Source: Oidiodendron maius Zn (Eukaryota > Ascomycota > Leotiomycetes > Myxotrichaceae). From it: a stretch of DNA of 64,000 nt. The stretch spans positions 6,496,610-6,560,609 of the forward strand of contig KN832870.1 in NCBI GenBank assembly GCA_000827325.1, written 5' to 3'. The notes below the pieces were generated by a model. That model worked only from the letters and a program-made list of their open reading frames with translations, was not told the origin of the DNA and searched no databases. Below, one piece after another: positions 35,407 to 46,732 of the stretch (its first letter is position 1; each line of letters begins with the position of its first letter). The translations under genes were made by a program, and so were the position numbers.

Positions 35407-38400
35407 ATGCCGGAAATCATGGATACTGATGACTCCGGCATGAGGGTTCTTTGCGATGCTATCGGGAGCGGAACTATTGATGAGCAGAGCTTACCACCAC
35501 CCCCGCCTCCGACCTTCTCGGCTTCCCAGCCCGGGCTCATATGCAGACGATTTGGCCCCGTTCACCGATGTAGGATATGCGATCGGGTCTACGAACGAGC
35601 AGATCATCGTAAGATCCTCCACTAGCTATCGATTCGTGGACTAACTCTCTCGGTAGTTAATCGCCGTGAGTAGACCTTTTGCGCGTTTTTGCCGCTGGGT
35701 GGGCTATTCGAAGATACGAACGAATAGATCTCGCTCGCAGCATTTGTCCAAAATCTGATTAGTATGCGATAGACTTGAAGAGCCATGAAAATGCGCGGCA
35801 GTTCAAATGCGCCCATTGTAGCAAAACCTTCAACAGAGCCGATTTGCTGTCACGTCATCGAACCAAACACTTCGGAAGCACGGCCAACTTTAACCGAAAC
35901 AAAAGAGCAGACCGGGCTGCGATAGCATGTATAAGCTGTATATCTGCGAAAGTAAAATGTCAAGATGATAAGCCCTGTACGCGCTGCACCAAAAAGGGGA
36001 TCTCTTGTGCAGTACCGTCGGTCGATTCGCACGGAAAGCCAGGGAAAGCGGACGCCCACAGTGAGTCTCGAAGGATGACACAAAGCGGGCCAAGCGTATT
36101 AGACCTTGATGTGGCTCATCAGGGCTTTGCACATTACCCAGACCATCAAGATTCTAGAGACGGCAACGACCGTATAATGAATGACGGGAACGGGGCGACG
36201 ATCGAAGGCATTGTCCACAACCCAACTCATTCTATAAGCCCTGGCGCATACGTGGCGCAAAATACTACAGCCACATTTGCGGATGAGACCTTCAACCCAT
36301 TTTCAATTTCTATTAATGGAGACTTCGATCAATATATCCCTATCATTCCGGGAGGCTTTAGCCAGGATCTTGACTTTAACTTTTGGGATCTCGACATTTC
36401 CAGCATCGAATTAGCACAAGTTCATACTCCGACGAGTGCAGTAGAGGATGTACAGAATTGGCGAGAGCGGAACGACGAGTGGCGAGTGCGAAGGGATACT
36501 TCAAAACGGCAAGCGGCTTTCGAGCGCTCTCCCTGGCTATACAGACCAACGTCGCGTGATCACGCTTTAAATGATCAGGCTAACCTGACATTGGATGAAG
36601 ATAGTATTCCGGCCGCTCTAAATCCTTCCCATGAAGCAGCCCACGCCGATATTGTTCCTTGCTCTATGGATTCCAATACCCGAGACCGAATACTGTCCCT
36701 CCTTATTTCCAAGTGTAGAGATGCCAATCAAGTGCGCTCATTTCCGTCTCTGGATCTAATGAATAACCTCATCCGAATATTCTTGGCCCAGGAAATTCTC
36801 CGAACTCATTGTCTTATACATGTAGGCACGTTTAACTCAAGCAAGTGTCTTCCACAACTTCTGTTAGCAATCATTGCGCTTGGTGCTTCCTATATTTCTG
36901 TACCATCCATTTGGAAAATGGGTCTTGCTCTACAGGAAGTCGTACGACACACAGTCGCGGAATTAGTATGTTCCAATCAGCCCACGCATAAATAAAGCTA
37001 ATTTTGCAGTGGGAACAAAATAATATCAATATTCGCAATCTGCAGACCTTGCAGGCATTCATGATGTGTCTTGACATTGGCCTATGGTCTGGATTCCAGA
37101 GACAGATGGAGATTGCCGAAAGTTTCGCTCAACCAATTGTTGTGGTCAGTGCTGCTTCCCCACCGACTTTGTTTTCTTTGCAATTTTTGAAGACATGAAA
37201 CTGCTCCAGACTTCAACTCTCGGAACAGGGTTTTATATATTATGTATACTGCGGCGTTATATTTAATTATATGCATCTTTTCAATGCTAACCACTACTTC
37301 GTAGATGATAAGACGCTCAGGAGCAATGGGAAGGCAAAGATACGCGGGAGTGCTTCCGCCGAATGAGGACGACTCACCAAGTATTCTAGAGTTGAAATGG
37401 AAGAAATGGGTCGAAGCAGAGTCATTTAAAAGGTGTGTACGACTTATAATAATCTAGCGGCATACTATATACTCCATGAAGATATCATTAATTACTGACG
37501 CCAGACTAATTATTCGCCTGTTCACTCACGACATTGGAGCTTCGATAGGCATGCAAAAGCCACCTTTAATGAGTTTGACCGAGTTTAAATTCCCTCTGCC
37601 AGCCTCTCGTGACTTGTGGATGGCCAAATCAGCAAAGGAATGGCGTGAACTCTGTCATTCGGCTCCAATCGCATCGTCCAATATGCTCACGTTCGCTGAT
37701 GTCATGAAGAACTTTGACAACTTAGAGTCCGCATCGGAACCTATTGATCGGCATCTTTGTGTAGAAACCATTCTCCATGGATTCTGGGGCCAAATATGGT
37801 CGTATCATGAATCGAAGCGGTTTTATCCAGAAGGTAAGGCCGCACATCGCCTGTGTCTCATGACTGCACAAAAGGAGATGTACAGGGATCTCTTAGACTT
37901 TTCAGCCAGGATCCCAAATCTGACAAGAGCCTCACCAATGACAACTCTTACGTCTGAACTCTTGATGATGCTTCTTCACGCCGACCCTGATCAACTTCAG
38001 ACTTTTGCTGGTAAGTATGGGGAGGATGAAGCAAAACAAGCAGCGAGTGGATTCAGAGAATGGATTCAGAGCTCAGATTCTCGTGTGGCCATCTGGCATG
38101 CTGGACAGGTGTTTCAGGCTGCGAAGAAATTTCCCACCGCAAGACTTCAGGGGTTTTCTGCCGTAGCTGTATATTATGCCTCTCTCACTCTTTGGATTTA
38201 TGGATTGATGTCCCTGTCGACTTCGCCTACAGAATTTTCACCCATATCAAACGTTATTTCTCAGGTGGTCAAATCGACACCCTTGAGACCAGAAGCGAAG
38301 ATTCCGCTCAATGGACTGGAGACCCCGCAAAGTCGGAGGTTTCTCGGCATTGGTGAAGGAAGACCAGGGCTCTCTATCATGATAGAAGATGAAGAAGCTG

Positions 38401-38600
38401 AAAACATCTTTGTACCTCTTGAAGCATCAGATCGAGTGCTAAGTACTGCACGGGACATCTATAGGGCAAATTTTCCTGTGGAAGATGCGCCATTACCACC
38501 ACTGGTAAACAACTTGGGAAATTTACTCAGGGATCTTAGTTCGCTGCCTGGGAGTAGAATTTCTAGAGTCACTAGTGAAGAACGGGCAGAACCAAGTTAG
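35407..38600 (+). CDS. C2H2 + Zn2Cys6 transcription factor (fungal-specific)
   Basis: Spliced model: exons 35407-35608, 35657-35665 (a 9-nt microexon), 35773-36965, 37010-37144, 37305-37432 and 37505-38600, 920 aa. Finger 1 (CRICDRVYERADHLNRH, residues ~56-72) is only complete if the microexon is used. Finger 2 is CAHCSKTFNRADLLSRHRTKH. A binuclear cluster follows with six Cys at about 123, 126, 133, 139, 142 and 149 (spacings 2-6-5-2-6). The large middle and C-terminal part is the fungal_trans regulatory domain (AKEWRELC, then LCLMTAQKEMYRDL). Such doubly zinc-fingered regulators usually act as pathway-specific activators. Position next to the dioxygenase, hydrolase and monooxygenase genes suggests it controls this cluster. 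Confidence 0.85.
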
Positions 38601-39044
38601 GAAGTACTGCGCTGGCCTAATAAATCAATTAACTCACTCCCCTGGAGACATGATACCTGATGAAGTTATATGAGGACATGAAGGTCTGGTTGACTGACGA
38701 CTCGTATAGCTACCTCAAGCCCAATTCTAGTCTAAATTAGCTATTCGTGGGTTTACTTTAGTACATCTACTGCTTCCGTTCCGAGCGGAGCTCCCCACCG
38801 TTTCCGATAATGCGGCAGACTTTGAGACAGCAAAAGTGGAGAGGGACACGTGCCCCACAATAACTTACATCTTAGGGACTCAGAAGACCCATAGCTTTAA
38901 GATGTCCCGACGGTTGTGTTATGGACACTCAAGTATCAGATTATCCGCTAGGCTTCCCTCCCAGATTTTCTTCCTCTCTGCGAATTTAATCTCAAGCTTT
39001 ATACCATTTGAATCTTTTGTTGAGCCTTAGTATTTCTGTGCATA
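38601..39044. promoter_or_regulatory. Intergenic upstream of the FAD monooxygenase
   Basis: 444 bases between the tandem regulator and monooxygenase genes. A small plus frame (38836-39030) overlaps it without a family signal. It contains the presumed monooxygenase promoter. Confidence 0.35.
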
Positions 39045-40585
39045 ATGCAGATCGACAATCTCGACGATAAAACTAGCCAAGTTCGGCCTCTGAAGGTGGT
39101 AATAGTTGGGGCTGGAATAGGGGGCCTTACTGCTGCTATAGCAATGAGGATTGCAGGACACATTGTCCAAGTAAGTCAATCCTTGGGACTTGTGAGAGAC
39201 CGTCTTAGGGAAACGGTTGAGATTTCGCGAATGAGCTGTGATTATTAACTCTTATAGATTTATGAATCCTCGCGTTTCGCATTAGAGACTGGTGCAGCTA
39301 TCCATCTTCCATCCAACGCCAATGGGATTTTGCATCGAATAGGCATTAATCCAGATGAACACGGTGCTGTTACTTGCGAATGGGTATCCGAATACCGTCC
39401 CAGCGGAGAAAGGGTATTCTTGAGAGATGTGACGGGTTTGAAGAATGTCTATCCATATGTAAGTATGCTACGCCCCTTGACTTAGTACAGCAGTGGCTGA
39501 TCTCCTCCCACAAAGCCGTGGCAACTCTGCCATCGCATTGATCTTCACAATGCCCTGAAAGAAAGGGCATTGAGCGAAGGTGTTGAAATATTTTTACAAA
39601 GCAAGGTGACTGGCCTCGATATAGCAAAATCTGAGATCACCTTGATCGATGGCAAGAAAGTTACAGCGGATTTAATTATCGGAGCAGATGGGACACATGT
39701 GGGTTGACACTTGGCTGCTGAGATACGTTGCTAACTCGACTAAGTCGTCTCTCCGAAAATATATTGCGGGACCAGATAGTGCCTCAAAGCTTTCAGGAAC
39801 GAGTGCCTTCCGTTTTCTCATTCCAGCAGATGCTGTCAAAAGCGATCCCCAGACCTCACACTTCTGCGAACGAAATGGTGAACTGAGACTCATGTATGGT
39901 GACTCCCACCGGATTGTTATGTATCCATGCCGCAACAATACTGAGCTGAATTTTGTTTGTCTTCACCCCGATGAAGAAAGCGAGGGTAAGGATGATGATT
40001 GGAACCAATCTGCGAGTAAAGACCTAGTGCTCAAAATATTTGATGAATATCCTGCGGACGTAAAGGCATTACTCGCTAAAGTGCAGCCCGAGACTATTAA
40101 GTTATGGAAATTATTAGACTTAGCGGCTTTGACAAATGTAAGTCAGCCGACACTCAAAATATATTGACGACTAGCTCATTACATTGCCAAAGTGGACAGA
40201 AGGGAATTTTGCTCTACTTGGAGATGCTGCCCACCCCTTTCTCCCCCACCAAGGCCAGGGTGGGGCCCAGGCAATCGAAGATGGTGCGGCACTAGGCGCT
40301 CTCTTCCCTCTTGGCACACTCCTAGAGGATGTTGAAGATCGACTGAAACTGTACATGGAGGCTCGGTATGAACGCGCGACCGCCATTCAACAATACACAC
40401 GTGACTCGGCATTCAAGACGAAGAGAGGTGACCACGGTGGAAAAGTTATGGATCCAATGCAGTTTACAGCCTACAACTTTAGCCACGATGCTTTTGATCA
40501 TGCATCAGGCATTTTAGAGCGCTATCTTACTTCCCGTGCCCTCTCTCCAGGATACACTCGAGATTTAGACTGTCTAGTAGGCTAA
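39045..40585 (+). CDS. FAD-dependent monooxygenase, salicylate-hydroxylase-like
   Basis: Five exons, all phase 0: 39045-39170, 39258-39458, 39516-39698, 39745-40137 and 40193-40585, 431 aa. FAD-binding GAGIGG at residues 22-27 (VVIVGAGIGGLTAAI). The middle motif IIGADGTHS is split by an intron. GDAAHPFLPHQGQGGAQAIEDG near residue 310 is the second FAD/ribityl motif. This is the group-A aromatic hydroxylase pattern: NAD(P)H- and O2-dependent ring hydroxylation of phenolic acids, typified by salicylate 1-monooxygenase. It is the last intact gene of the catabolic block and would create the diol that the LigB dioxygenase opens. Confidence 0.9.
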
Positions 40586-41811
40586 GATAAGGATTTTATA
40601 TAGGAATGAAAACAGATATAACTAGAAGAATAAAGTAATATAGTAGAAAGAGTTATCTTTTAACTCTCTTATTATTACTAGTTAAAGGATTAAATTCCAT
40701 TAACTAAATATATAAATTAAGAGTAATCTCGGTCGCGGTGTTTGCCCCCCACCCGCGTCGGGCAAGGCGCGCGCAACGTCTATAAGGACCGCGCCCCGCC
40801 CCTCTCGACCTCTCTTCCCCTTTCACTTCCCCGTCCAACAATCCTCTGCGGGCAGCTCAGACCCTCGTTTATCTTCTGTTATATGCAATTCTACCCCCTT
40901 TAGCTGGATCTACCTGGATGTGTCCTCCGCTGGCCTTGCTGCAGCTGAATAACCTGGACTTTGGGCTCTAACACCTTCGGCCTCCGTCTCTGAGCCCTAT
41001 CTCCCTCGACACTCCGATGATGACCCTCTCTATGGACGGCGTTTGCATTGGCTGAGATACGAGTGCAGGAGCTGGAATCATGTACCTGTCCCCCGCTGCT
41101 GTCGCACTATCTTTACAGTCGTGATATCCCAGGTGCCTCTTTGAGCTCTGCTCCGTCAAGCTCCCCTAAGAGCAGAGCGAGGAATGTTCTGACTTGACTA
41201 ATGGAGAAAATGCCTCACGATGACGCAGCCTGCTTCTGTCTGGTTGCAAGGAGGCAAGAATTCACTTTAAGAAATGTACTTGTAGATTAGCAATAGTTGC
41301 CCTGTCGGGCTACCCGCCGGGCGTTAATAAATTGTGTGTCTGTGTGTAGCTTTGGAGGATTGAACGGACTGATGTGATTGGTGTGAGCGTCATTTTTGGT
41401 CCCAGCCCGGTTACCCTAAGTTAAATCAGGTCAGGGAGGCTCGTGATACACAGCACACACCCTCCTTGAGGATTCTGTCGTTTCACTAACTTTGTATGGC
41501 GAATGCATAGTAATTCTATGCAAGTGCAATATCTACCTCTGGTAAAGATAATCTAACGAAAATTCAACTTCAATATTAAATATCAATTGCGCAATCTATT
41601 CTGCACACTAGCTTATAATATCGTATGTACTAACTGTAGACACTGATACTATAGCACTTTCATATCACCTACCCTCATTATTATTGCGCATAGAACTTTC
41701 CCATAGCATAGCCATTTCATATGGCCTCGTAGGGCATCTGCTCCTATTATGAGTAGTTGATTCACAACCCAAGCAATTCAATTTGTCATGACCAAAAGGT
41801 ACACAAAAAGA
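40586..41811. other. Intergenic, GC-rich relic region
   Basis: An AT-rich 3' flank is followed by a GC-rich stretch (40735-41160) with a TATA-like tataagga. It could be part of a decayed retroelement LTR, but no matching second copy or direct repeat was found. No gene recognised. Confidence 0.3.
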
Positions 41812-43960
41812 TCAATGATTTAATCGAGGCCTAATTTGCTCAAATTGACTAAGAATGCGACCTGTTTGAGCTTGCTGAACTAATATTTGACTGGCTTCTT
41901 GGTGCCGAACTTCTCGATTGTATCTTCTATTGTATGCTCTAGAATATACTTGAGAGTTGCCTTTTATTCTTCGCTGACGATCTCTTGCAACTGGATTCTG
42001 AATAGGTAATTCAATATCAATAGCTCCAAAGCCTGGATGTGGTCGTCTATAATGCCAAATGAAAATGAAAATCAAGAGGTTGAATTGGTTGTCCAATTGG
42101 GTTTTCTCTGCAATCATATGAGAGCCAGGTATTCCCATAGATTTGTAAAAGGTTCTTGTACAGAACTCTCTATTGTTTTCGCCATTTTCTTGATGGACTT
42201 CTTGATCCTTTCAACCTTGATATAACTTATATTGCTTGTGCAAATTATAGAGACCTTGGTGAGTGACATGCCGAATTAAATGACAATAGAAGTGATTTTA
42301 TAATGTTGCTGGCTGTGTATAACGTTCTTTAGCAATAGCTGCCTCCAATTCAGTAAGTTGATGATTTAAAGCAAGCTTTGAAGCATCCCAAACACCTGTA
42401 AGGTCTTTTGTAGGAGATATAATCCATTTCTTTTTAAGAATTGAATGTGCTCCTTCGTGGCAAGAAGTACTAATTGTATTTGCATTGATAAATCAACCCA
42501 TGCTTGCACAACCTTCTTCTTATACTTGCTAAGCCAACTTCCTAAACAGTATTCAACTGCTGCTCGTTCCAAATTTTTAGTTGTAACTTCAGCTATAGCT
42601 TCAGTAGGGGAAAGTCCATTCAACACTCCATTGGCTGTAGTATGCAAATTGCCGTCATTCCAATCGAATTCAATTTGCTAAGCTGATAGATTGCTCTCAA
42701 ATTCTGTTTCCGGTTTTGAGTATATTACGGTTTTGAAACCTTTTTCAAACTCTTCCCAACGTTCTGCGGTTTCAAATCTAGCCTTGCAATTAACAAGCAC
42801 ATTTTTTGAAAATATACTAAAGACAAAGTATACACTTAGTATATGCTGGTGAAAAAAACTTTTTAAGAGCAACAATGAGGTTTTCCTTGCAATCTGTTGC
42901 AATAAGTGCTGGCTGAATATTCGATTCAAATAGCCTTTGAAAACAATTGATTACCCATTCATAACTTGTTAATGTCTCATCATTTAGAAATGCTAAAGCA
43001 ACAGTAAATGACCGGTTCATACCATCAATGCCAATAATATTCATTAAAGGTATGCCAAATCGATTGGTTTTGTAAGTACAATCTATTTGTATAACAAAAG
43101 GATGCTCATTGAGATACTTGATAGAACGTTTATCTGCAATAAACAACAACTGAATATGTTTTTCACTGTCAAGTTGACAACTATATTCAATTGCACCTTC
43201 AGCCTTTCTTGATTCAATTGGTTGATCAAAGCTTCTGATACTGAATATCCTTTTCGTCGTTCTCGTTCAACTTTTGCTGTCATGTTATATATATCTCTGT
43301 TAATAACTCGAAGCTCTGGATCTTCATGTCGAAGCATTGTAGCTATCAATCGAGGTGGTACAGATGCTGTATGGCTATTAAGAACTACTGATTCCTGAGT
43401 TATATTTTAACGTCGATGCTGATAACAAGCTGCCGGATCTTCGAAAAGAGGATGATTATGAGTGGAATTGACAGCAGACATACGATGGAAAAGATCCCAT
43501 GTACCATCAGGACGCTCTTTAACTTGAATTGAGCATGGACAATTACTCTTTTTGGTTTTGGTAAGGTGTTTTCGAGTATTATCACTAACGCCAGATTGAT
43601 ATTGACGTTCTTTATCACAGCAAAGAGTAATCATACGCCTTCCATTACGTAGTTCTGATTTTTGAACAACAAAAGCATATCCTGATCGACGAGCACGTGC
43701 TTGTGCTGAGTCAAATAAAGCTTTATATAAAGTAAAAGTCTCTGGCGGAGGTAAAGAAAGGCCATATTTCGGAACAGTAGAGCGAGTCATAGCAATATCA
43801 ACTGCTACAGTGGTAATTGGAGCTGCAGTGGCAATTGAAGTTACAGTAGTAGTTGGAGCTTCGGTCGCAATTGGAGCTACAGACACTGATACAGACAACG
43901 AGATATTATCTGGAGGAGGTGACAGAGATACAAACAGCGAAGTATAGTCTAGAGAAGGCG
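41812..43960 (-). pseudogene. Mutator-like transposase relic (FAR1/MULE type)
   Basis: Several minus-strand fragments in shifting frames follow the order of a MULE transposase. An N-terminal FAR1-like DNA-binding part lies at 43407-43898 (SGYAFVVQKSELRNGRRMI, then CPCSIQVKERPDGTWDLF and THNHPLFEDP). At 43083-43349 there is a piece with HEDPELRVINRDIYNMTAKV. The DDE-type core lies at 42817-43149 (HPFVIQIDCTYKTNRFGIPL, then IIGIDGMNRSFTVALAF). C-terminal pieces lie at 41812-42650. Stops and frame changes interrupt every join, so it cannot make a full protein. The N-terminus is preceded by simple Thr/Ala/Val-rich repeats. No flanking TIR pair could be assigned with confidence. Confidence 0.8.
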
Positions 43961-44368
43961 ACAGCGAAGTAGATAACCTGGTGTGAGATGATATGGTAAT
44001 AATATTGAGTGATACGCAGTAGCTCTAACTAGATTTTAAAATTGGTGAGGATATTTGTTCGAGGTTTGCAATGTGTGAAGATGGGCTCAATGGGAAACGT
44101 AGAGAATAATACTAATACAGAACCACTGAATTGCTTGATTGCTTGAGGGGTCTACAGCTACGATTGATTCTATATATACAGTAGAGTTATGGCTATAAAG
44201 TGGTGGTGATTGCCTACAGTGGTAGCCTACCGTAAACCCTATCCGTAAGCCCTAGCATAGGCAACTGTAAGAACCCTGTGTAGTGGCATCCCTAAACTCT
44301 AAATATTGCAACAATATTTACTACAAAACGTGGCTGTGACGGAGGATCTTAATCGGCTCGCTTACGTA

Positions 44369-44558
44369 TTCCTTCGTCTGTACGAGCTGCCCACGCTAGC
44401 AGGGGCACGCTAAAGTTTTTCTTTGCTCGCTAAAATGATTAGAGGCTTTAAGGGCTGTAAGCACTGTAGTACATGGACTTTTAGCGATACTCAGCACTAT
44501 GGAAATAGTGTATTACTCTACCCCTGCTAGCGTGGGCAGCTCGTACCAGACGAGGGAA
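44369..44558. mobile_element. 190-bp MITE flanked by TA
   Basis: The left terminus TTCCTTCGTCTGTACGAGC and the right terminus, reversed, TTCCCTCGTCTGGTACGAGC start inverted repeats of about 40 bases that continue through TGCCCACGCTAGCAGGGG. TA flanks both sides (44367-44368 and 44559-44560), as for Tc1/mariner/pogo-type elements. The CCTCGTCTGG terminus is shared with the 134-bp MITE at 22937-23070. No coding content. Confidence 0.8.
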
Positions 44559-44975
44559 TACGTCGCGGAGCAAATGCGACCCACCTAGCGTGGACACTTT
44601 CTCAGATGAGGAAATAGGAGCATGTAAACGCGATCAGGTTCCTTGGAAACGAAACGTAGGCGACCTTGCATGCATTCCAAATCTGTAATCCCATTTTAGC
44701 ACAAAGGACTGCGGATTCTATTCCCAAATAACCTAGAGATCAAAACCTGTACGTCAACGGATTTGAGGATCCGCGCGGGCCCTTCCTGGCTGCTAAATCG
44801 CAGCCGCGGGCACTCTTGGCCAATCCTTTATAGTTGGATTGCATTCCTAAAGCTGCGGAAAGGACAGCTTGCGTCCTATCACAGAAGATCTATACTTAGC
44901 AGATGGGAATACTATAGAGGAATCTGTAATGCTACCTAGCCAAATAGATATCAAAGCTGATCCTATCTCTGATAT

Positions 44976-44984
44976 TATATATAA
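44976..44984 (+). promoter_or_regulatory. TATA box of the small secreted protein gene
   Basis: TATATATAA about 135 bases upstream of the ATG at 45119, followed by a CT-rich leader, a typical fungal promoter layout. Confidence 0.5.
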
Positions 44985-45118
44985 GGTATGCATAACCCTC
45001 TCTTTCCCTCTCTTGTCATCAGCTACTTCATCTTAACTACTCAATAAGACTAAAAACCGACTAAGCATACTCTCTTTCTTCTCCGCTATTTCCCCGACAG
45101 CAATTTCTCTAGACTAAG

Positions 45119-45571
45119 ATGGTTACCACCAAGACCCTTTTCCTCGCTGCAGCTTCCTGCGCTGCCCTGACCGAGGCCAAATTTTTGTTCGGTCGCGGCC
45201 TCGAGGTCCGTGGGACGAACGATATTTGGGCACGCGGTAAATTCTTCTTTTCATATTCATAGATCACAATCGCTAACAGATAATGCCTCGTAGATGTCAC
45301 CATGGCTACCGCATTTAAAGGATGTGAGGAAGCCGTGAAGAAGTTACCGGCGAAGCTTCAATTCACCGAAGCGGAGGGGAATATCTCATTCCACGACGTA
45401 CCTGCAGTATGCACGGACGAGGTCACCGCCCTCAAGGGCCAGACTGTTCAAGGCGCCTCCTTCGCAAGTAAGGGGCACGACCTTATCGTCAGTCACCCAA
45501 GCCCGGAATTCCTCCAGAAGCTCAAGGAGTACATTGGTGGGGCACCAGCTCCCTCCAAGACTGCAGCGTAA
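45119..45571 (+). CDS. Small secreted protein, unknown
   Basis: Exons 45119-45236 and 45294-45571, 131 aa. The intron has a GTAAAT donor and a CGTAG acceptor. Residues 1-20 form a signal peptide (TLFLAAASCAALTEA). The mature part has two cysteines (KGCEEAV and PAVCTD), an IWARDVTMATAF segment and an Ala/Pro-rich end, and it contains no membrane helix. I do not recognise a family. The strong TATA box and CT-rich leader suggest high expression. It could be a secreted effector-like or wall-associated protein. No repeats or dibasic sites were seen. Confidence 0.7.
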
Positions 45572-46732
45572 AAGGGGAGGAGGGGAGCAACTTCCAAGCC
45601 CCATGTATGCTATTCATGTTATGAATACAAGCACGTTTGAATGCGAGGACTATAGGAGAATCGACGGTGTGGCACGTGGCGTTCTCTGATTTCTGTTAGC
45701 GGCGTTTGGGGCATATCCGATGTTTTCTGGGATATGGCTTAGCTAGATACAAAATCCAATGTCTCCTTCTGCGACTGTGCATCTGCGAGTCAGGCGCCTG
45801 CTCTGTATCCAAATGAGCGTATCCCATTTAAGTTAATACCGCGATTACCTGTGATCCACCATCACTTAAAATAGCTTACCACTTAAGAGCGGCCCATTCA
45901 TGGTTTATCCCCTAGCCTACAGCCGATGCATAATTCCAGTGCCCTTGCGGGGGCCGTACATCAAGACGAGGGGTGACCACTCCTGTAGTCTGGAAGCCTA
46001 ACCACTGTTCGGAAAAAGGTATGCCTTCCGAAACCAGAGGCCTCCTCTGGAAGGTGACCATACCTTTTTGAGCTGTCAATGGTAGATACCCAGAGGTATG
46101 GCATGGTATTACCAAGCGCAAGCCACTACCTCAGAGGATAAAAGGGGCTTATTATACACGCCTCCGTACTTTCTTCTTCTTTCTCTGCACACTTCTGAAT
46201 ACTAAAAGAGCAATACATAGGTTTTCACTGAATCACTCTGAGCTACCAATCCCTGCACCTACAAATCTCCCTCGAGGCATGTTATTCACCCGAGAAAAAT
46301 AGGCTATTTTTAAATTCGTAGAAATTTGCGAGGCACTGTAAGATTACTAGTAGGGAGGATTGAGCGGAACTGCGCCACCATGCGCCACCATGCGCCATAT
46401 GTATTCTTAAAGTAAGCTTACCGTATTTAAGCTAGTTCTAACCGACATCTCGTATAGCAGCACATTCTTTGAGATACGCGCGCCACGCACTACGAAGGTA
46501 GGATGGCGAGGTGTACGCAGGAGCAGGATGCGGCGCCCGCATTCTCGTTTTCCACATTAGTGACAGAGTTCCCATCCTATGCACCATGATCCTGTACATA
46601 TATTCATTCACCCCTTCGTTTCCGCACCTACGCTCCTCCGTGATCTCTATTCGCGGCTTTTCTGCTACCTCCTTCTCCCTCACAGTCTCTCTTCTACTTT
46701 CTCTCTCTTCTTTCCTGATCCCAGACGCGATC
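45572..46732. other. Intergenic, with a short tandem repeat
   Basis: No gene recognised. Three copies of a 10-mer TGCGCCACCA-type unit lie at about 46371-46396. The region also includes the long leader of the acyltransferase gene, where in-frame ATGs exist from 46511. Confidence 0.35.

Noticed and set aside
40735-41450. GC-rich stretch as a possible solo LTR
   Set aside because: No matching direct repeat, terminal TG..CA pair or target-site duplication could be found by eye.
46371-46396. Three-copy tandem of a 10-base unit as a possible CRISPR-like or regulatory array
   Set aside because: Three copies without spacers is a simple microsatellite-like repeat, and CRISPR arrays are not expected in a fungus.
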